From Acidifodinimicrobium sp049967035 (GTDB lineage Archaea; Nanobdellota; Nanobdellia; Parvarchaeales; Parvarchaeaceae): a stretch of DNA of 57,268 nucleotides. The notes below the pieces were generated by a model. It made no database searches, was not told the DNA's origin, and saw only the letters and a list, made by a program, of their open reading frames with translations. The stretch spans positions 1-57,268 of the forward strand of contig JBMFTM010000001.1 in the NCBI GenBank assembly GCA_049967035.1, in the 5' to 3' direction. Made by a program: the position numbers and the translations under genes. Below, piece by piece: positions 34,726 to 42,373 of the stretch (the first letter of the stretch is position 1; each line of letters opens with the position of its first letter).

Positions 34726-34959
34726 TTATCTGATTACAACTCTGTAATAGATTGCTTCCCCCGCGCTTTTGCTTGCTCTTGTTATCTCTAGGATATCACC
34801 TTCATTCGCTTTTAAAGCTATGACTGCAGGGTCTGTCATTTTTATCTTTGGCAAATTGCTTCTGGAGCATTTGAATCTTAAGAGTATTTTATCTGCTTCA
34901 TTTGGGTCTAAAATTTTATATTTAGGGGATAACCTATTATTAAAGATATCTATGTCCAA
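34726..34959 (-). CDS. rpoH: RNA polymerase subunit H (RPB5 C-terminal)
   Basis: A 77-residue protein matching archaeal RpoH, the C-terminal part of RPB5: RLSPKYKILDPNEADKILLRF, NLPKIKMTDPAVIALKANEGDILEITR and YYRVVIR. First gene of the polymerase operon. A CATTTAAATA element at 35011-35020 on this strand is the likely TATA box. Confidence 0.95.
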   Translation of the reverse strand: MDIDIFNNRLSPKYKILDPNEADKILLRFKCSRSNLPKIKMTDPAVIALKANEGDILEITRASKSAGEAIYYRVVIR

Positions 34960-35010
34960 GCAGCCTCACTTTTTAACAACATTTTATGTAGTTTTACTAT
35001 ATAGTTATAG

Positions 35011-35020
35011 TATTTAAATG
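35011..35020 (-). promoter_or_regulatory. TATA box of the RNA polymerase operon
   Basis: CATTTAAATA with an upstream purine-rich GAAA (BRE-like) on the minus strand; a start about 25 bases downstream would give a leader of about 30 nt before rpoH, ending in GAGGCTGCTTGG with a weak Shine-Dalgarno. Confidence 0.55.
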
Positions 35021-35036
35021 TTTCTCTTTGTTAAGT

Positions 35037-36479
35037 TCAGCTTTTTTCTTCTCTTAATTGCGGGAATGGAATGACCTCTCTTATTGACTTTGAATTTGTA
35101 GCTATCATAGCCAGCCTCTCAAGGCCCATACCCATACCCCCGGTTGGAGGCATCCCGTAAAACAATGACTCCACAAACTCCTCATCAAACTCCTGTGTCT
35201 CCTTTATTCCGCGCTCCTTTCTTTTCTCCTCGTTTTTGAAACGCTCAATTTGATCCAGGGGGTCATTTAATTCAGTGAAAGCATTTGCGATTTCTATCCC
35301 CCCCACAAATAGCTCAAATCTATAGACAAATCTCGGATCATCTTCCATTTTCTTCGCAAGCGGCGAGATCTCTATAGGGTACTTCGTTATGAAAGTAGGC
35401 TGAATTAGCTTCTTCTGTACTTTCTCCTCAAACAATGTGTTAAGAGCGTCGCCATAGGATACGACGGTCTTATCTATGTTTTTTGCTAACTTTATTATAT
35501 TTTCCTCCCCGATGTCTCCTACTTCTTTTTTCACAGCTTCATCCATTGGAATTATAGAGAACTTTTCAAAGTCAAGTTCATCTTTATCAAAGTTGACCTT
35601 ATACTTTCCATTAACGGCAAATACGGCGTTTCTAACTATCTCCTCTGTAAGTTTTATCATATCATTTAAGTCACCATACGCCTGGTAAACCTCTAATTCT
35701 AGGAACTCTGGGTTATGCCGCGTGTCTACCCCCTCATTTCTGAAGCTCTTGCTTATATCATAAACTCTCTCAAACCCGCCGACCAAAAGTCGCTTGAGAT
35801 GAAGTTCAGATGCTATCTTGAGATAGAAATCCCTATGAAGTGCATTGAAATGCGTCTTGAATGGGGTTGCGTTTCCTCCGCTAGCAACGTATTGCAGTAG
35901 TGGCACTGGGACGTCTATAAATTTGTTTTTATCAAGCGTACTTCTTACAGCGCTCACAACTTTACTTGAAAGAAGTATTTTTTGCCTTGATTCTGGATTC
36001 ATTATAAAATCTAAATGCCTCTTTCTATATCTTTTCTCTATATCTTCTATTCCAAACCATCTCGATGGGAGATTCAGCAAAGATTTGCTCAAAAGTTCTA
36101 TTTTCTTTACTAAGACGGATTTTTCATTCGTTTTTGTCCTTATTACATCACCATTCACCCCTATTATATCGCCTATATCAAGTAGCCGTAAAATGTTTAG
36201 AGTTTGACCGTTTAATTCTGCTTGGTTCACAAAAAGTTGTATTTGCCCATCTTGGTCTGCAATGTCTATGAATTCCAATTTGCCATGGTTTCTTCTTCCA
36301 ATTATTCTTCCGGCGATATCAACGTTCTTTCCAAGCATCTCATCAAAATTCTTTATTATGTCGGATATAGAGTTTGTTCTATCGAATTTATGACCATATG
36401 GATCTATGCCAAGCTTCTTTATCTCATTGAGATGCTTCAATTTGTTTTCGTCAGGCTTTACATCGATTTTAAATGCCAT
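35037..36479 (-). CDS. lysS: lysyl-tRNA synthetase, class II
   Basis: Class II LysRS of about 480 residues. N-terminal OB-fold anticodon-binding domain (about 55-165: VDIAGRIIGRRNHGKLEFIDI), catalytic core with motif 2 KSFRNEGVDTRHNPEFLELE and motif 3 GMGLERLAMI. Most archaea use the unrelated class I enzyme; class II occurs in some lineages. ATG 36479 (MAFKIDVKPDENK) is chosen over a start 13 residues earlier that overlaps the next gene further. It still overlaps the MgtC-like gene by 11 bases. Confidence 0.95.
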   Translation of the reverse strand: MAFKIDVKPDENKLKHLNEIKKLGIDPYGHKFDRTNSISDIIKNFDEMLGKNVDIAGRIIGRRNHGKLEFIDIADQDGQIQLFVNQAELNGQTLNILRLLDIGDIIGVNGDVIRTKTNEKSVLVKKIELLSKSLLNLPSRWFGIEDIEKRYRKRHLDFIMNPESRQKILLSSKVVSAVRSTLDKNKFIDVPVPLLQYVASGGNATPFKTHFNALHRDFYLKIASELHLKRLLVGGFERVYDISKSFRNEGVDTRHNPEFLELEVYQAYGDLNDMIKLTEEIVRNAVFAVNGKYKVNFDKDELDFEKFSIIPMDEAVKKEVGDIGEENIIKLAKNIDKTVVSYGDALNTLFEEKVQKKLIQPTFITKYPIEISPLAKKMEDDPRFVYRFELFVGGIEIANAFTELNDPLDQIERFKNEEKRKERGIKETQEFDEEFVESLFYGMPPTGGMGMGLERLAMIATNSKSIREVIPFPQLREEKS

Positions 36480-37737
36480 ATATAAATGAAAAGTAAGCAA
36501 CGAGTGAAAGTATTGCACTGAACCCTAGAGAGTAGGCAAATATGGCGTTTCTGAACGCCTTATTCTTTGAGAATAGGCCTATTATACCTTTCTCCAAAAC
36601 AGCTCCTATCAGCTCTAATCCCAGCAGAAATGCAGCGTAACTTGCGCTTATGTGGTGACTGGCGAATAGTAATCCTACGGTCAAGGAAGCTGCTATAACA
36701 TTTGCAAAACTAGCTATAAATATGGTTACTGGAAGCAACTGAGGCACAACCTTTACAGCAACATCCGCGGCGATGATCACCACGAAAAGTATTATCGCAA
36801 ATTCGAATATCGGTATTAAAGGAAGTGGATTTCTCTTTATTTTTATCTCCTCCTTTATATTCTTCCTGTATAAAACAAATGACAAAGCCATAAGTGCAAA
36901 GAAGGTCAATGTAACAGGTAAAAAGTATACCAAGGCAGTCGTTGAGTATGTCACTAGGAAGAAAACAAGGATTATCTGAGTTATTATCATCATGAAGTTT
37001 GAAGAGAATAATCCGTTTGCAATTAGCGCCTTTGTTTTATTTTTCAACTGCTCGGAAAGTTTCAATATTATAAGTATTATAGTAGTACCGCTGATTATCC
37101 CACCGACAAGCGATGAGAGGAAGAATCCCGATTTTATCATCTTAGAAGTAAAGTACTGGATAAAGAATATCACTGCGACTATAACAACTATCTCCCAAAA
37201 TTGAAACGGGTTAAAAATATCATAAGGCCCGATTGGATAATTCGGCAGAATGGGCAGTATAACAAGCGCTATTATTAGTAAGTTTAGCGTGGCAATTAGC
37301 TCAGTCCTCTCTATGCTTTCCACGAACTCTTCCATCTCTATCTTGTAGAAGCTAAGCGCCGCGACCAGTACGGTTACGATTATAGCATACAGGTATGCAC
37401 CAAGCGCAGTCAGTACACCTATCGTGAACAATATCAATGTGCTTACTAATGTCGTAGCCGTTGGAGATTTGAATATATTCGTTTTTTCGATGTACATTAA
37501 ACTTGCTATCACTGATATAACCCCAAATCCGGTGATCAATATTACTAAGCTATTAAGCATAATAAATAAGAGGCCAAAAAGATAACCCAGAAGCGCTACG
37601 AATATGCTTGTCCTGAGCCCTAAGAATATCTTGACCCCCTTGATTTTTCTATATTCATTTTCAAGCCCTATTATAGATCCAAGCGCTAGAGCTAAGAGTA
37701 GATACAGTATATTCTGATCAAACATGTTTGCTAACAT
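36469..37737 (-). CDS. MgtC/DUF4010-family membrane protein
   Basis: About 422 residues and about 13 hydrophobic segments. The N-terminal part has the MgtC/SapB motif: ALALGSIIGLENEYRKIKGVKIFLGLRTSIFVALLGYL, and the C-terminal two thirds match DUF4010. Related proteins are of uncertain function; Mg transport itself has not been shown for most. A TATA-like sequence at about 37762-37771 predicts a start near ATG 37737; ATG 37725 is possible, and the longest reading begins with TTG at 37761. Confidence 0.85.
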   Translation of the reverse strand: MLANMFDQNILYLLLALALGSIIGLENEYRKIKGVKIFLGLRTSIFVALLGYLFGLLFIMLNSLVILITGFGVISVIASLMYIEKTNIFKSPTATTLVSTLILFTIGVLTALGAYLYAIIVTVLVAALSFYKIEMEEFVESIERTELIATLNLLIIALVILPILPNYPIGPYDIFNPFQFWEIVVIVAVIFFIQYFTSKMIKSGFFLSSLVGGIISGTTIILIILKLSEQLKNKTKALIANGLFSSNFMMIITQIILVFFLVTYSTTALVYFLPVTLTFFALMALSFVLYRKNIKEEIKIKRNPLPLIPIFEFAIILFVVIIAADVAVKVVPQLLPVTIFIASFANVIAASLTVGLLFASHHISASYAAFLLGLELIGAVLEKGIIGLFSKNKAFRNAIFAYSLGFSAILSLVAYFSFIYGI

Positions 37738-37761
37738 TATGTATCCAAAAACGGCTCTCAA

Positions 37762-37997
37762 TTTATATCTTTCTATTCATTAAAAAATATAATATTAGTT
37801 GATTTTTCTTGTAGGAATTGTATCACAGCAAAATAACATGAAATGTTTTTATATAGTGCAGAAAAAATTCTTCTAAAAAAGGTAATCATAAGAGATTTCT
37901 TATTCGTGATTATCTGTCTTAATCCTTTGTAAATAATGGCGTAAAAGGTAAGTGTTAGAAATCTTTTAAATTTATGGCACTGAACTAGTTGGGGGAT
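37762..37997. other. intergenic region with possible hairpin and TATA
   Basis: A 236-base AT-rich gap between the MgtC-like gene and tRNA-Thr. It contains a TTTTATATA element at about 37847 (+) and an imperfect hairpin at about 37881-37911 (TAATCA...TGATTA around TAAG...CTTA). No coding frame longer than about 12 codons after the TATA element is convincing. It could hold a small RNA, but I see no conserved class feature (no box C/D or H/ACA pattern). Confidence 0.3.
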
Positions 37998-38070
37998 AGC
38001 CTTCGGTGGGGATTGAACCCACGACTTCCTGATTACAAGTCAGGCGCTCTAACCACTGAGCTACGAAGGC
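37998..38070 (-). tRNA. tRNA-Thr (TGT)
   Basis: A 73-nt class I tRNA on the minus strand. Acceptor GCCTTCG pairs with CGAAGGC; anticodon stem CCTGA/TCAGG encloses loop CTTGTAA with anticodon TGT. T loop GGTTCAATCC. Discriminator T, as often in archaeal tRNA-Thr. No intron. Confidence 0.96.
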
Positions 38071-38090
38071 ATAGGTATCTTAATATCTCT

Positions 38091-38100
38091 TTTAAATAAA
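38091..38100 (-). promoter_or_regulatory. TATA box of tRNA-Thr
   Basis: TTTATTTAAA on the minus strand, centred 26 bases upstream of the tRNA 5' end. The divergent tatD gene has its own AT-rich element (TTATATATTATT) just before its ATG. Confidence 0.6.
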
Positions 38101-38124
38101 ACTCTTTGTTATATATTATTAATT

Positions 38125-38898
38125 ATGGTTGAAATTAAACCTAACACCTACATCGACATACACGCCCATCTAAGTGATGAAAGATTTGATTCTGTCAGAG
38201 AGGAATTAATAAACAAATTACAGGACTTTATAGTGCTTAATGCAGGAGAGAACAAGAAAGAGGATATTAAAGTTATTAATGAGTATCACAGTCACACTAA
38301 TATCCTGCCTTGCATCGGTCTGCATCCAAATGAGGTAGTTAAGCTGGGGGAGGACCAACTTTCTGAAAATATGTCTTATTTGGATGAAAACATAAGTAAA
38401 TTTTTTGCAGTGTCTGAGATAGGGCTAGACTACAAGAGGAAGACTGAGGATAACATCGCCTTAGAGAAGAGAGTACTAGAGCAGATCCTAAGCCTGTCTG
38501 AGAAGTATGGAAAAGTCTGCATACTTCATAGCAGGAAATCGATGACTGATCTATTGGATATATTAAAATCTTATAAAATCAAAGCTATATTGCACAATTT
38601 TGAGGGAAATTCCACACAATTGTCTACGGCAGTCGATGCGGGTTTTTTCATAAGTGTATCCACTGGTTTCATGAAATTTAAAAAAGACAATCTAATAAAG
38701 AAGATCCCACTCGATCATCTTTTCTTTGAGACAGACTCGCCAGCCTTAAACGCAGACGGCGCCCCAGGGGAATTGAATACGCCTTTGAACATCGTTAAAA
38801 TAATGCAATACTTCTCAAATTTGAGACATATCAGCATGGAAGAACTGATAGAGAAAATTCGTTCTAATTTCATCAATGTTTTTAGGGCAAATCTTTAG
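38125..38898 (+). CDS. tatD: TatD-family metal-dependent hydrolase/DNase
   Basis: TIM-barrel amidohydrolase-type nuclease, 257 residues. Metal-binding motifs are visible: DIHAHL (H-x-H), AVSEIGLDY (Glu), ILHSRKS (His), ILHNFEG (His) and FETDSPAL (Asp). TatD proteins have 3'-5' exonuclease or endonuclease activity on DNA or RNA; here the neighbours are tRNase Z and RNase P protein Rpp30. Normal length. Confidence 0.93.
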   Translation: MVEIKPNTYIDIHAHLSDERFDSVREELINKLQDFIVLNAGENKKEDIKVINEYHSHTNILPCIGLHPNEVVKLGEDQLSENMSYLDENISKFFAVSEIGLDYKRKTEDNIALEKRVLEQILSLSEKYGKVCILHSRKSMTDLLDILKSYKIKAILHNFEGNSTQLSTAVDAGFFISVSTGFMKFKKDNLIKKIPLDHLFFETDSPALNADGAPGELNTPLNIVKIMQYFSNLRHISMEELIEKIRSNFINVFRANL

Positions 38899-38962
38899 AT
38901 TCTCTTTTTCCAAAAATCCCTTAATCTTAAGAAATTACATTAAATTAGTCTTTTATTTTAAC

Positions 38963-39092
38963 TAATCCGCCGATAATCCCCATTTCGTGAGATGAGGGAT
39001 GAAAGGCGGTAAGGATAGTATTTATGTAAGAAATGGCAAACAAAAATATGCGTAATTACAAATTCAGGCTGTATCCGATAATCTATGGATAA
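38963..39092 (+). mobile_element. IS200/IS605-type left-end relic with TnpB start (copy A)
   Basis: About 114 bases (to about 39076) are closely similar to bases 51245-51359. Shared parts are a hairpin-forming stretch (TTTCGTGAGATGAG-GATGAAAGGCGGTAAGG), AAATGGCAAACAAAAATATGCGT and the start of a TnpB-like frame. ATG 39048 reads MRNYKFRLYP, the N-terminal signature of IS605 OrfB/TnpB (helix-turn-helix domain), then departs after 10 residues and stops at 39090-39092, overlapping the tRNase Z start. In this copy CCGCC and GGCGG flank the hairpin. The rest of the element is gone. Confidence 0.75.
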
Positions 39093-40005
39093 CATCGTAT
39101 TGCTAGGAACTGGCTCTGCTGTGCCTACAAAGAGCAGGAATCACCCATCAATCTATCTCAATCTTTCTGGGAGCAAGGTGCTTTTGGACTGCGGGGAGGG
39201 TACGCAAAGACAGATAAGGATAGCTGACTTAAGCCCGTCTATAGATTATATTTTTTTAACTCACTGGCACGGCGATCATTCCCTCGGTGTAGGCGGTGTA
39301 ATACAAAGTTTGAACATGTCCAAGTCAAATAAGCCATTATATATATTCGGCCCTAAAGGCACTGAAAAAAGTGTGAAAAATATCTTGTCCACGTATAAAT
39401 TCTACAATAATATGAACATTGTAACTAGAGAGATAGACCAACCAAGAGAGAAAAAGATCGTAAGTATAGGCAATCATGATATTTACTCGATGAACGTAAG
39501 GCATTCTGTTCCATGCGTAGGGTACAAAATCAAGGAAAAGGACAGCATAAACATAAATAAGGATTTTCTCAAATCTCACGGTATAAAGCCATCAGAACAG
39601 CTTAGGAAGCTCAAAGAAGGAAAAGATATAGTTTACAATGGAAAGAGAATAAAGGCGAGCGAGGCTACGTACATAAAAAAAGGGGTGACCCTAGCTTATC
39701 TTACGGATCTGATATATGAGGAGAAGCTGGTAAAATTTGTGCAGGGAGTAGATGTTTTAATAACAGAATGCACTTTTTCATTCACTAAACAGAAAGAGGC
39801 AAAAGTATCTTTTCATTTAACCACGGAAGATGCAATTAAGTTGGCTTCAAAGGCGAAGGTTAAGTCGTTAGTGCTAATGCATCAAAGTCAAAGGTATGAA
39901 GGCACTGATATTATAGACAAAGAGGCAAGAGATCTGTGTAAGAAATACAAGTGCAAATTTAATACAATAATTGGTAAGGACTTGGATCGTATAAACTTGG
40001 GGTAG
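39085..40005 (+). CDS. rnz: ribonuclease Z (tRNA 3'-processing)
   Basis: Metallo-beta-lactamase-fold endonuclease that removes 3' trailers from pre-tRNA; 306 residues. Motifs: LLGTGSAVPTKSRNHPS, the H-x-H-x-D-H zinc motif THWHGDHSLG, a mid-protein VRHSVPCVGYKI (His), LAYLTDLIY (Asp) and the final LMHQSQRYEG (His; the usual form is HFSxRY). The start codon sits at the end of a TnpB relic, and its 5' region therefore comes from the element. Rpp30 follows after 7 bases. Confidence 0.95.
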   Translation: MDNIVLLGTGSAVPTKSRNHPSIYLNLSGSKVLLDCGEGTQRQIRIADLSPSIDYIFLTHWHGDHSLGVGGVIQSLNMSKSNKPLYIFGPKGTEKSVKNILSTYKFYNNMNIVTREIDQPREKKIVSIGNHDIYSMNVRHSVPCVGYKIKEKDSININKDFLKSHGIKPSEQLRKLKEGKDIVYNGKRIKASEATYIKKGVTLAYLTDLIYEEKLVKFVQGVDVLITECTFSFTKQKEAKVSFHLTTEDAIKLASKAKVKSLVLMHQSQRYEGTDIIDKEARDLCKKYKCKFNTIIGKDLDRINLG

Positions 40006-40012
40006 TGATTGT

Positions 40013-40516
40013 ATGGATTTTGTGGATATAGTCTTGAACAATAATAATGAGTTTTTAGAGAAAGTAAAGAAGTTAGGCTTCAAAAAAATAGTTCTCATGC
40101 AGAACGGGGAACTTTTTGACCCATACAGTAAAAACCATTTCACCTTAAGTGTCTACTCTACAGGCAATTATATAAGCGCTATAAGGAAAGGTTCTGCTCA
40201 GGCTATATTCGGACTGTATGCAAATAAGGTGATATTAAACCCTGGCTTGTGCAAGAAGCTTAAAGAGAGTGGGATATTCGTAGTATTTGATTTCAAGTCA
40301 TTGATAAGATCCAAAAATTATTTTGATGCGTACAAGCTATACCTTAAAAATTCTACTTTATGCGATGAACATGGTGTAGATGCCCTGTTTGTATCTGCGG
40401 CCGAAAATGTCAACGAGATAAAATCCCCAATACAGCTCGTTTCTTTTGCTTTGGAGTTTGGTTATAAATACCAAAACTTTAGGAGAGCATCTAAAAGATT
40501 TATAAGCATGCTGTAA
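40013..40516 (+). CDS. rnp3: RNase P protein subunit Rpp30 (Rnp3)
   Basis: TIM-barrel-like RNase P subunit, 167 residues, shorter than usual (about 200). It matches family features in IVLMQNGELFDPYSKN, VVFDFKSLIRSKNYFDAYKLYLK and in VDALFVSAAENVNEIKSPIQLVSFALEFG, where other Rpp30 proteins have SSGA...RSP-L-S-G. Directly after tRNase Z, so enzymes for both tRNA ends are probably co-expressed. The lack of catalytic metal residues is expected: the protein acts with RNase P RNA and Pop5. Confidence 0.8.
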   Translation: MDFVDIVLNNNNEFLEKVKKLGFKKIVLMQNGELFDPYSKNHFTLSVYSTGNYISAIRKGSAQAIFGLYANKVILNPGLCKKLKESGIFVVFDFKSLIRSKNYFDAYKLYLKNSTLCDEHGVDALFVSAAENVNEIKSPIQLVSFALEFGYKYQNFRRASKRFISML

Positions 40517-40541
40517 ATCAATTTATAGCAGGGCATGGTTT

Positions 40542-41408
40542 ATGTCGCAGATAAAATTGTTTTTGTTGTTCTCTGTATTGGCTGTCTTGCTGGTGTTCTT
40601 GGGAGGCATAATAGGCTACATTTTTGGCGATGTACTGCTGTTCGTGTCGATTTTCTTAGTATTGGCACTGGGGTTGAACTTTTACTCGTATTTTTACAGC
40701 GACAAGTTGGCATTGAGAATGACAAAATCTAAGCTTGTAACAGAGAAGGAAGAGCCAAGGCTGTACAGAATAGTCAAGAAAGTAGCAGATAAAGTTAATA
40801 TCAACATGCCGAAGGTCGGAGTTATGGAGACAAATATTCCCAATGCCTTTGCTACAGGGAGAGATGAGAAGCACTCTGTCGTAGTTGCCACTAGGGGGAT
40901 ACTGAATATGCTAGATGATGATGAGTTGGAGGCTGTTATTGGACATGAGATAGGTCATATCACAAATAAGGATATATTGATATCTACAATCGCAGCAAGC
41001 ATTGCGACGATGATATCGTATATTGGAAATATCATCATATTCTCTGAGATCTTCGGTGGAGATCAAAGGAACAATAACTCAGGGATACTGTTGCTGGTAG
41101 CTGCGGTTCTTATCCCTATAGGCGCAACGTTTGTTCAGTTAGGGATATCAAGATCTAGGGAGACAAGTGCTGATATAACAAGTGTGAGGACTGTGAAAAA
41201 GCCGGATGCTTTGATATCGGCTTTGAGGAAGATAAGCAATGTTACGCCGGCTAAAGCGGTAAGAAGCAATAATGTAGGCGCTTTCTCCTCCCTTTTTATT
41301 GTTAATAACTTTAGTTCCCACACTTTGATGAATCTGTTCTCTACCCACCCCTCCTTAGACAAGAGAATAGCAGATATAACAAAGGCGAAAAAAGAACTAG
41401 GAATGTAA
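40542..41408 (+). CDS. htpX: HtpX-like M48 membrane metalloprotease
   Basis: Membrane zinc protease for quality control, 288 residues. Two N-terminal membrane helices (about 5-48), the cytosolic HEIGH motif (135-139) with conserved surroundings (DDDELEAVIGHEIGHITNKD), two more hydrophobic segments (about 145-170 and 182-200), ETSAD (third zinc ligand, about 207) and FSTHPSLDKRI near the C-terminus, as in the family. Confidence 0.95.
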   Translation: MSQIKLFLLFSVLAVLLVFLGGIIGYIFGDVLLFVSIFLVLALGLNFYSYFYSDKLALRMTKSKLVTEKEEPRLYRIVKKVADKVNINMPKVGVMETNIPNAFATGRDEKHSVVVATRGILNMLDDDELEAVIGHEIGHITNKDILISTIAASIATMISYIGNIIIFSEIFGGDQRNNNSGILLLVAAVLIPIGATFVQLGISRSRETSADITSVRTVKKPDALISALRKISNVTPAKAVRSNNVGAFSSLFIVNNFSSHTLMNLFSTHPSLDKRIADITKAKKELGM

Positions 41409-41411
41409 AAT

Positions 41412-41702
41412 CTATGTCATCCCTATGAGTGTGCATTTGCTGTTAACTATGACGGTGTCTTTGGACGTGCATGTTGATTTCAGTGAGCTGTTAGACACAG
41501 CACACCCATACCCATAAGCAATGTCATTAGATATGCAGGAGTTAGATATGGTTCCCGTGGTTCTGCTAAGATTCTGACACTGTAATTCGCACAATCCCTG
41601 TGCAACTTCTCTGTGTTGTATCGTTGGATCAGAATAGAATATAATCGCACCTATAATTAGAATAAACACAATAGCTATAATTATAGTTTCAGACTTATTC
41701 AT
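41412..41702 (-). CDS. small exported six-cysteine protein
   Basis: Unrecognised 96-residue protein. N-terminal membrane helix (about residues 6-24, after MNKSET) looks like a signal anchor or pilin-like leader, followed by a Ser/Thr/Asn-rich extracellular part with six Cys that could form three disulfides, and a few NxS/T sites (for example NLS, NSS). It lies 5 bases after a small acidic gene on the same strand and is convergent with htpX. Confidence 0.6.
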   Translation of the reverse strand: MNKSETIIIAIVFILIIGAIIFYSDPTIQHREVAQGLCELQCQNLSRTTGTISNSCISNDIAYGYGCAVSNSSLKSTCTSKDTVIVNSKCTLIGMT

Positions 41703-41707
41703 AGTTT

Positions 41708-41839
41708 TCAGCCTATATAGTGTTTAATCTGATCTTTATCTGACCAAATCTCGATAAGTTTATCTCTTTGTTTAGGATCAAGTTGGTCCAATGAGATAAA
41801 ATCATCATCTTCATCGTAGTCTGTATAGCCAATCTCCAT
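41708..41839 (-). CDS. small acidic protein
   Basis: A 43-residue frame (MEIGYTDYDEDDDFISLDQL at the start, IKHYIG at the end) not long enough for usual cut-offs. Strongly acidic at the N-terminus, with a possible helix (LDPKQRDKLIEIWSD). GTG 41860 would add seven residues. A TTTATA element at about 41868-41875 predicts transcription from near the ATG, so a leaderless mRNA with this gene first and the six-Cys gene second is plausible. Function unknown. Confidence 0.45.
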   Translation of the reverse strand: MEIGYTDYDEDDDFISLDQLDPKQRDKLIEIWSDKDQIKHYIG

Positions 41840-41950
41840 AGACGAACCTTCAGTATTCACCTGAAAACCTATAAATTATACTAAAACATCAAATTATTTA
41901 AGCTTGATGGACTATATGTTTTTTATATACACAGGAGAAATGAGACAATT

Positions 41951-42373
41951 ATGCCATATAGAAGGGTTAGTGTTATTATTCTAAAGGGCGACCAAGTTCT
42001 CTTGGTCAAATTAAAAGAGATGGATAGAGCTCTGCCTAGATCTACATGGGTGTTCCCGTTTCTTAATCTAAGCGAAGGAGATAGCCCGCGTAAAGCTATG
42101 GGCGATCTGCTTACAAACCTAAGTATCTCCTTTGACATACAGGATAAGATATTTAGGTATGTGCCAAGTGAAAATCCAAAGTTAAACTACATCGTATATG
42201 TGGTGTCATATAAATCTGGAGATCCGGATGTTTCCAAATACTTCCAGACCTACAAGTGGGTTAACATAAAAGATATAACAGCATATTCCACTTCTTTCAT
42301 GGACTCGAATATAACTGCTTACCTTAATGACGTTGCTGAAAGATACGCTAAATTTGATTTCAATAAGACTTAG
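41951..42373 (+). CDS. Nudix-fold protein lacking the Nudix box
   Basis: About 140 residues with Nudix-like outline: opening strand RVSVIILKGDQVLLVKLKE, then STWVFPFLNLSEGDSPRKA where the Nudix box would begin, and a following strand/loop YIVYVVSY with YKWVNIKDI (the usual F/W-hinge). The box residues R-E-x2-E-E-x-G-U are not present: the stretch reads PRKAMGDLLTNLSI. It may be a non-catalytic Nudix domain, binding a nucleotide or protein. TTTTATATAC at 41921-41930 is a likely TATA box. Overlaps the convergent tldE by 14 bases. Confidence 0.65.
   Translation: MPYRRVSVIILKGDQVLLVKLKEMDRALPRSTWVFPFLNLSEGDSPRKAMGDLLTNLSISFDIQDKIFRYVPSENPKLNYIVYVVSYKSGDPDVSKYFQTYKWVNIKDITAYSTSFMDSNITAYLNDVAERYAKFDFNKT

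Noticed and set aside
37762..37997. Small RNA gene in the intergenic region
   Set aside because: The hairpin and TATA are weak, and no known RNA class feature is seen; recorded as unexplained region only.
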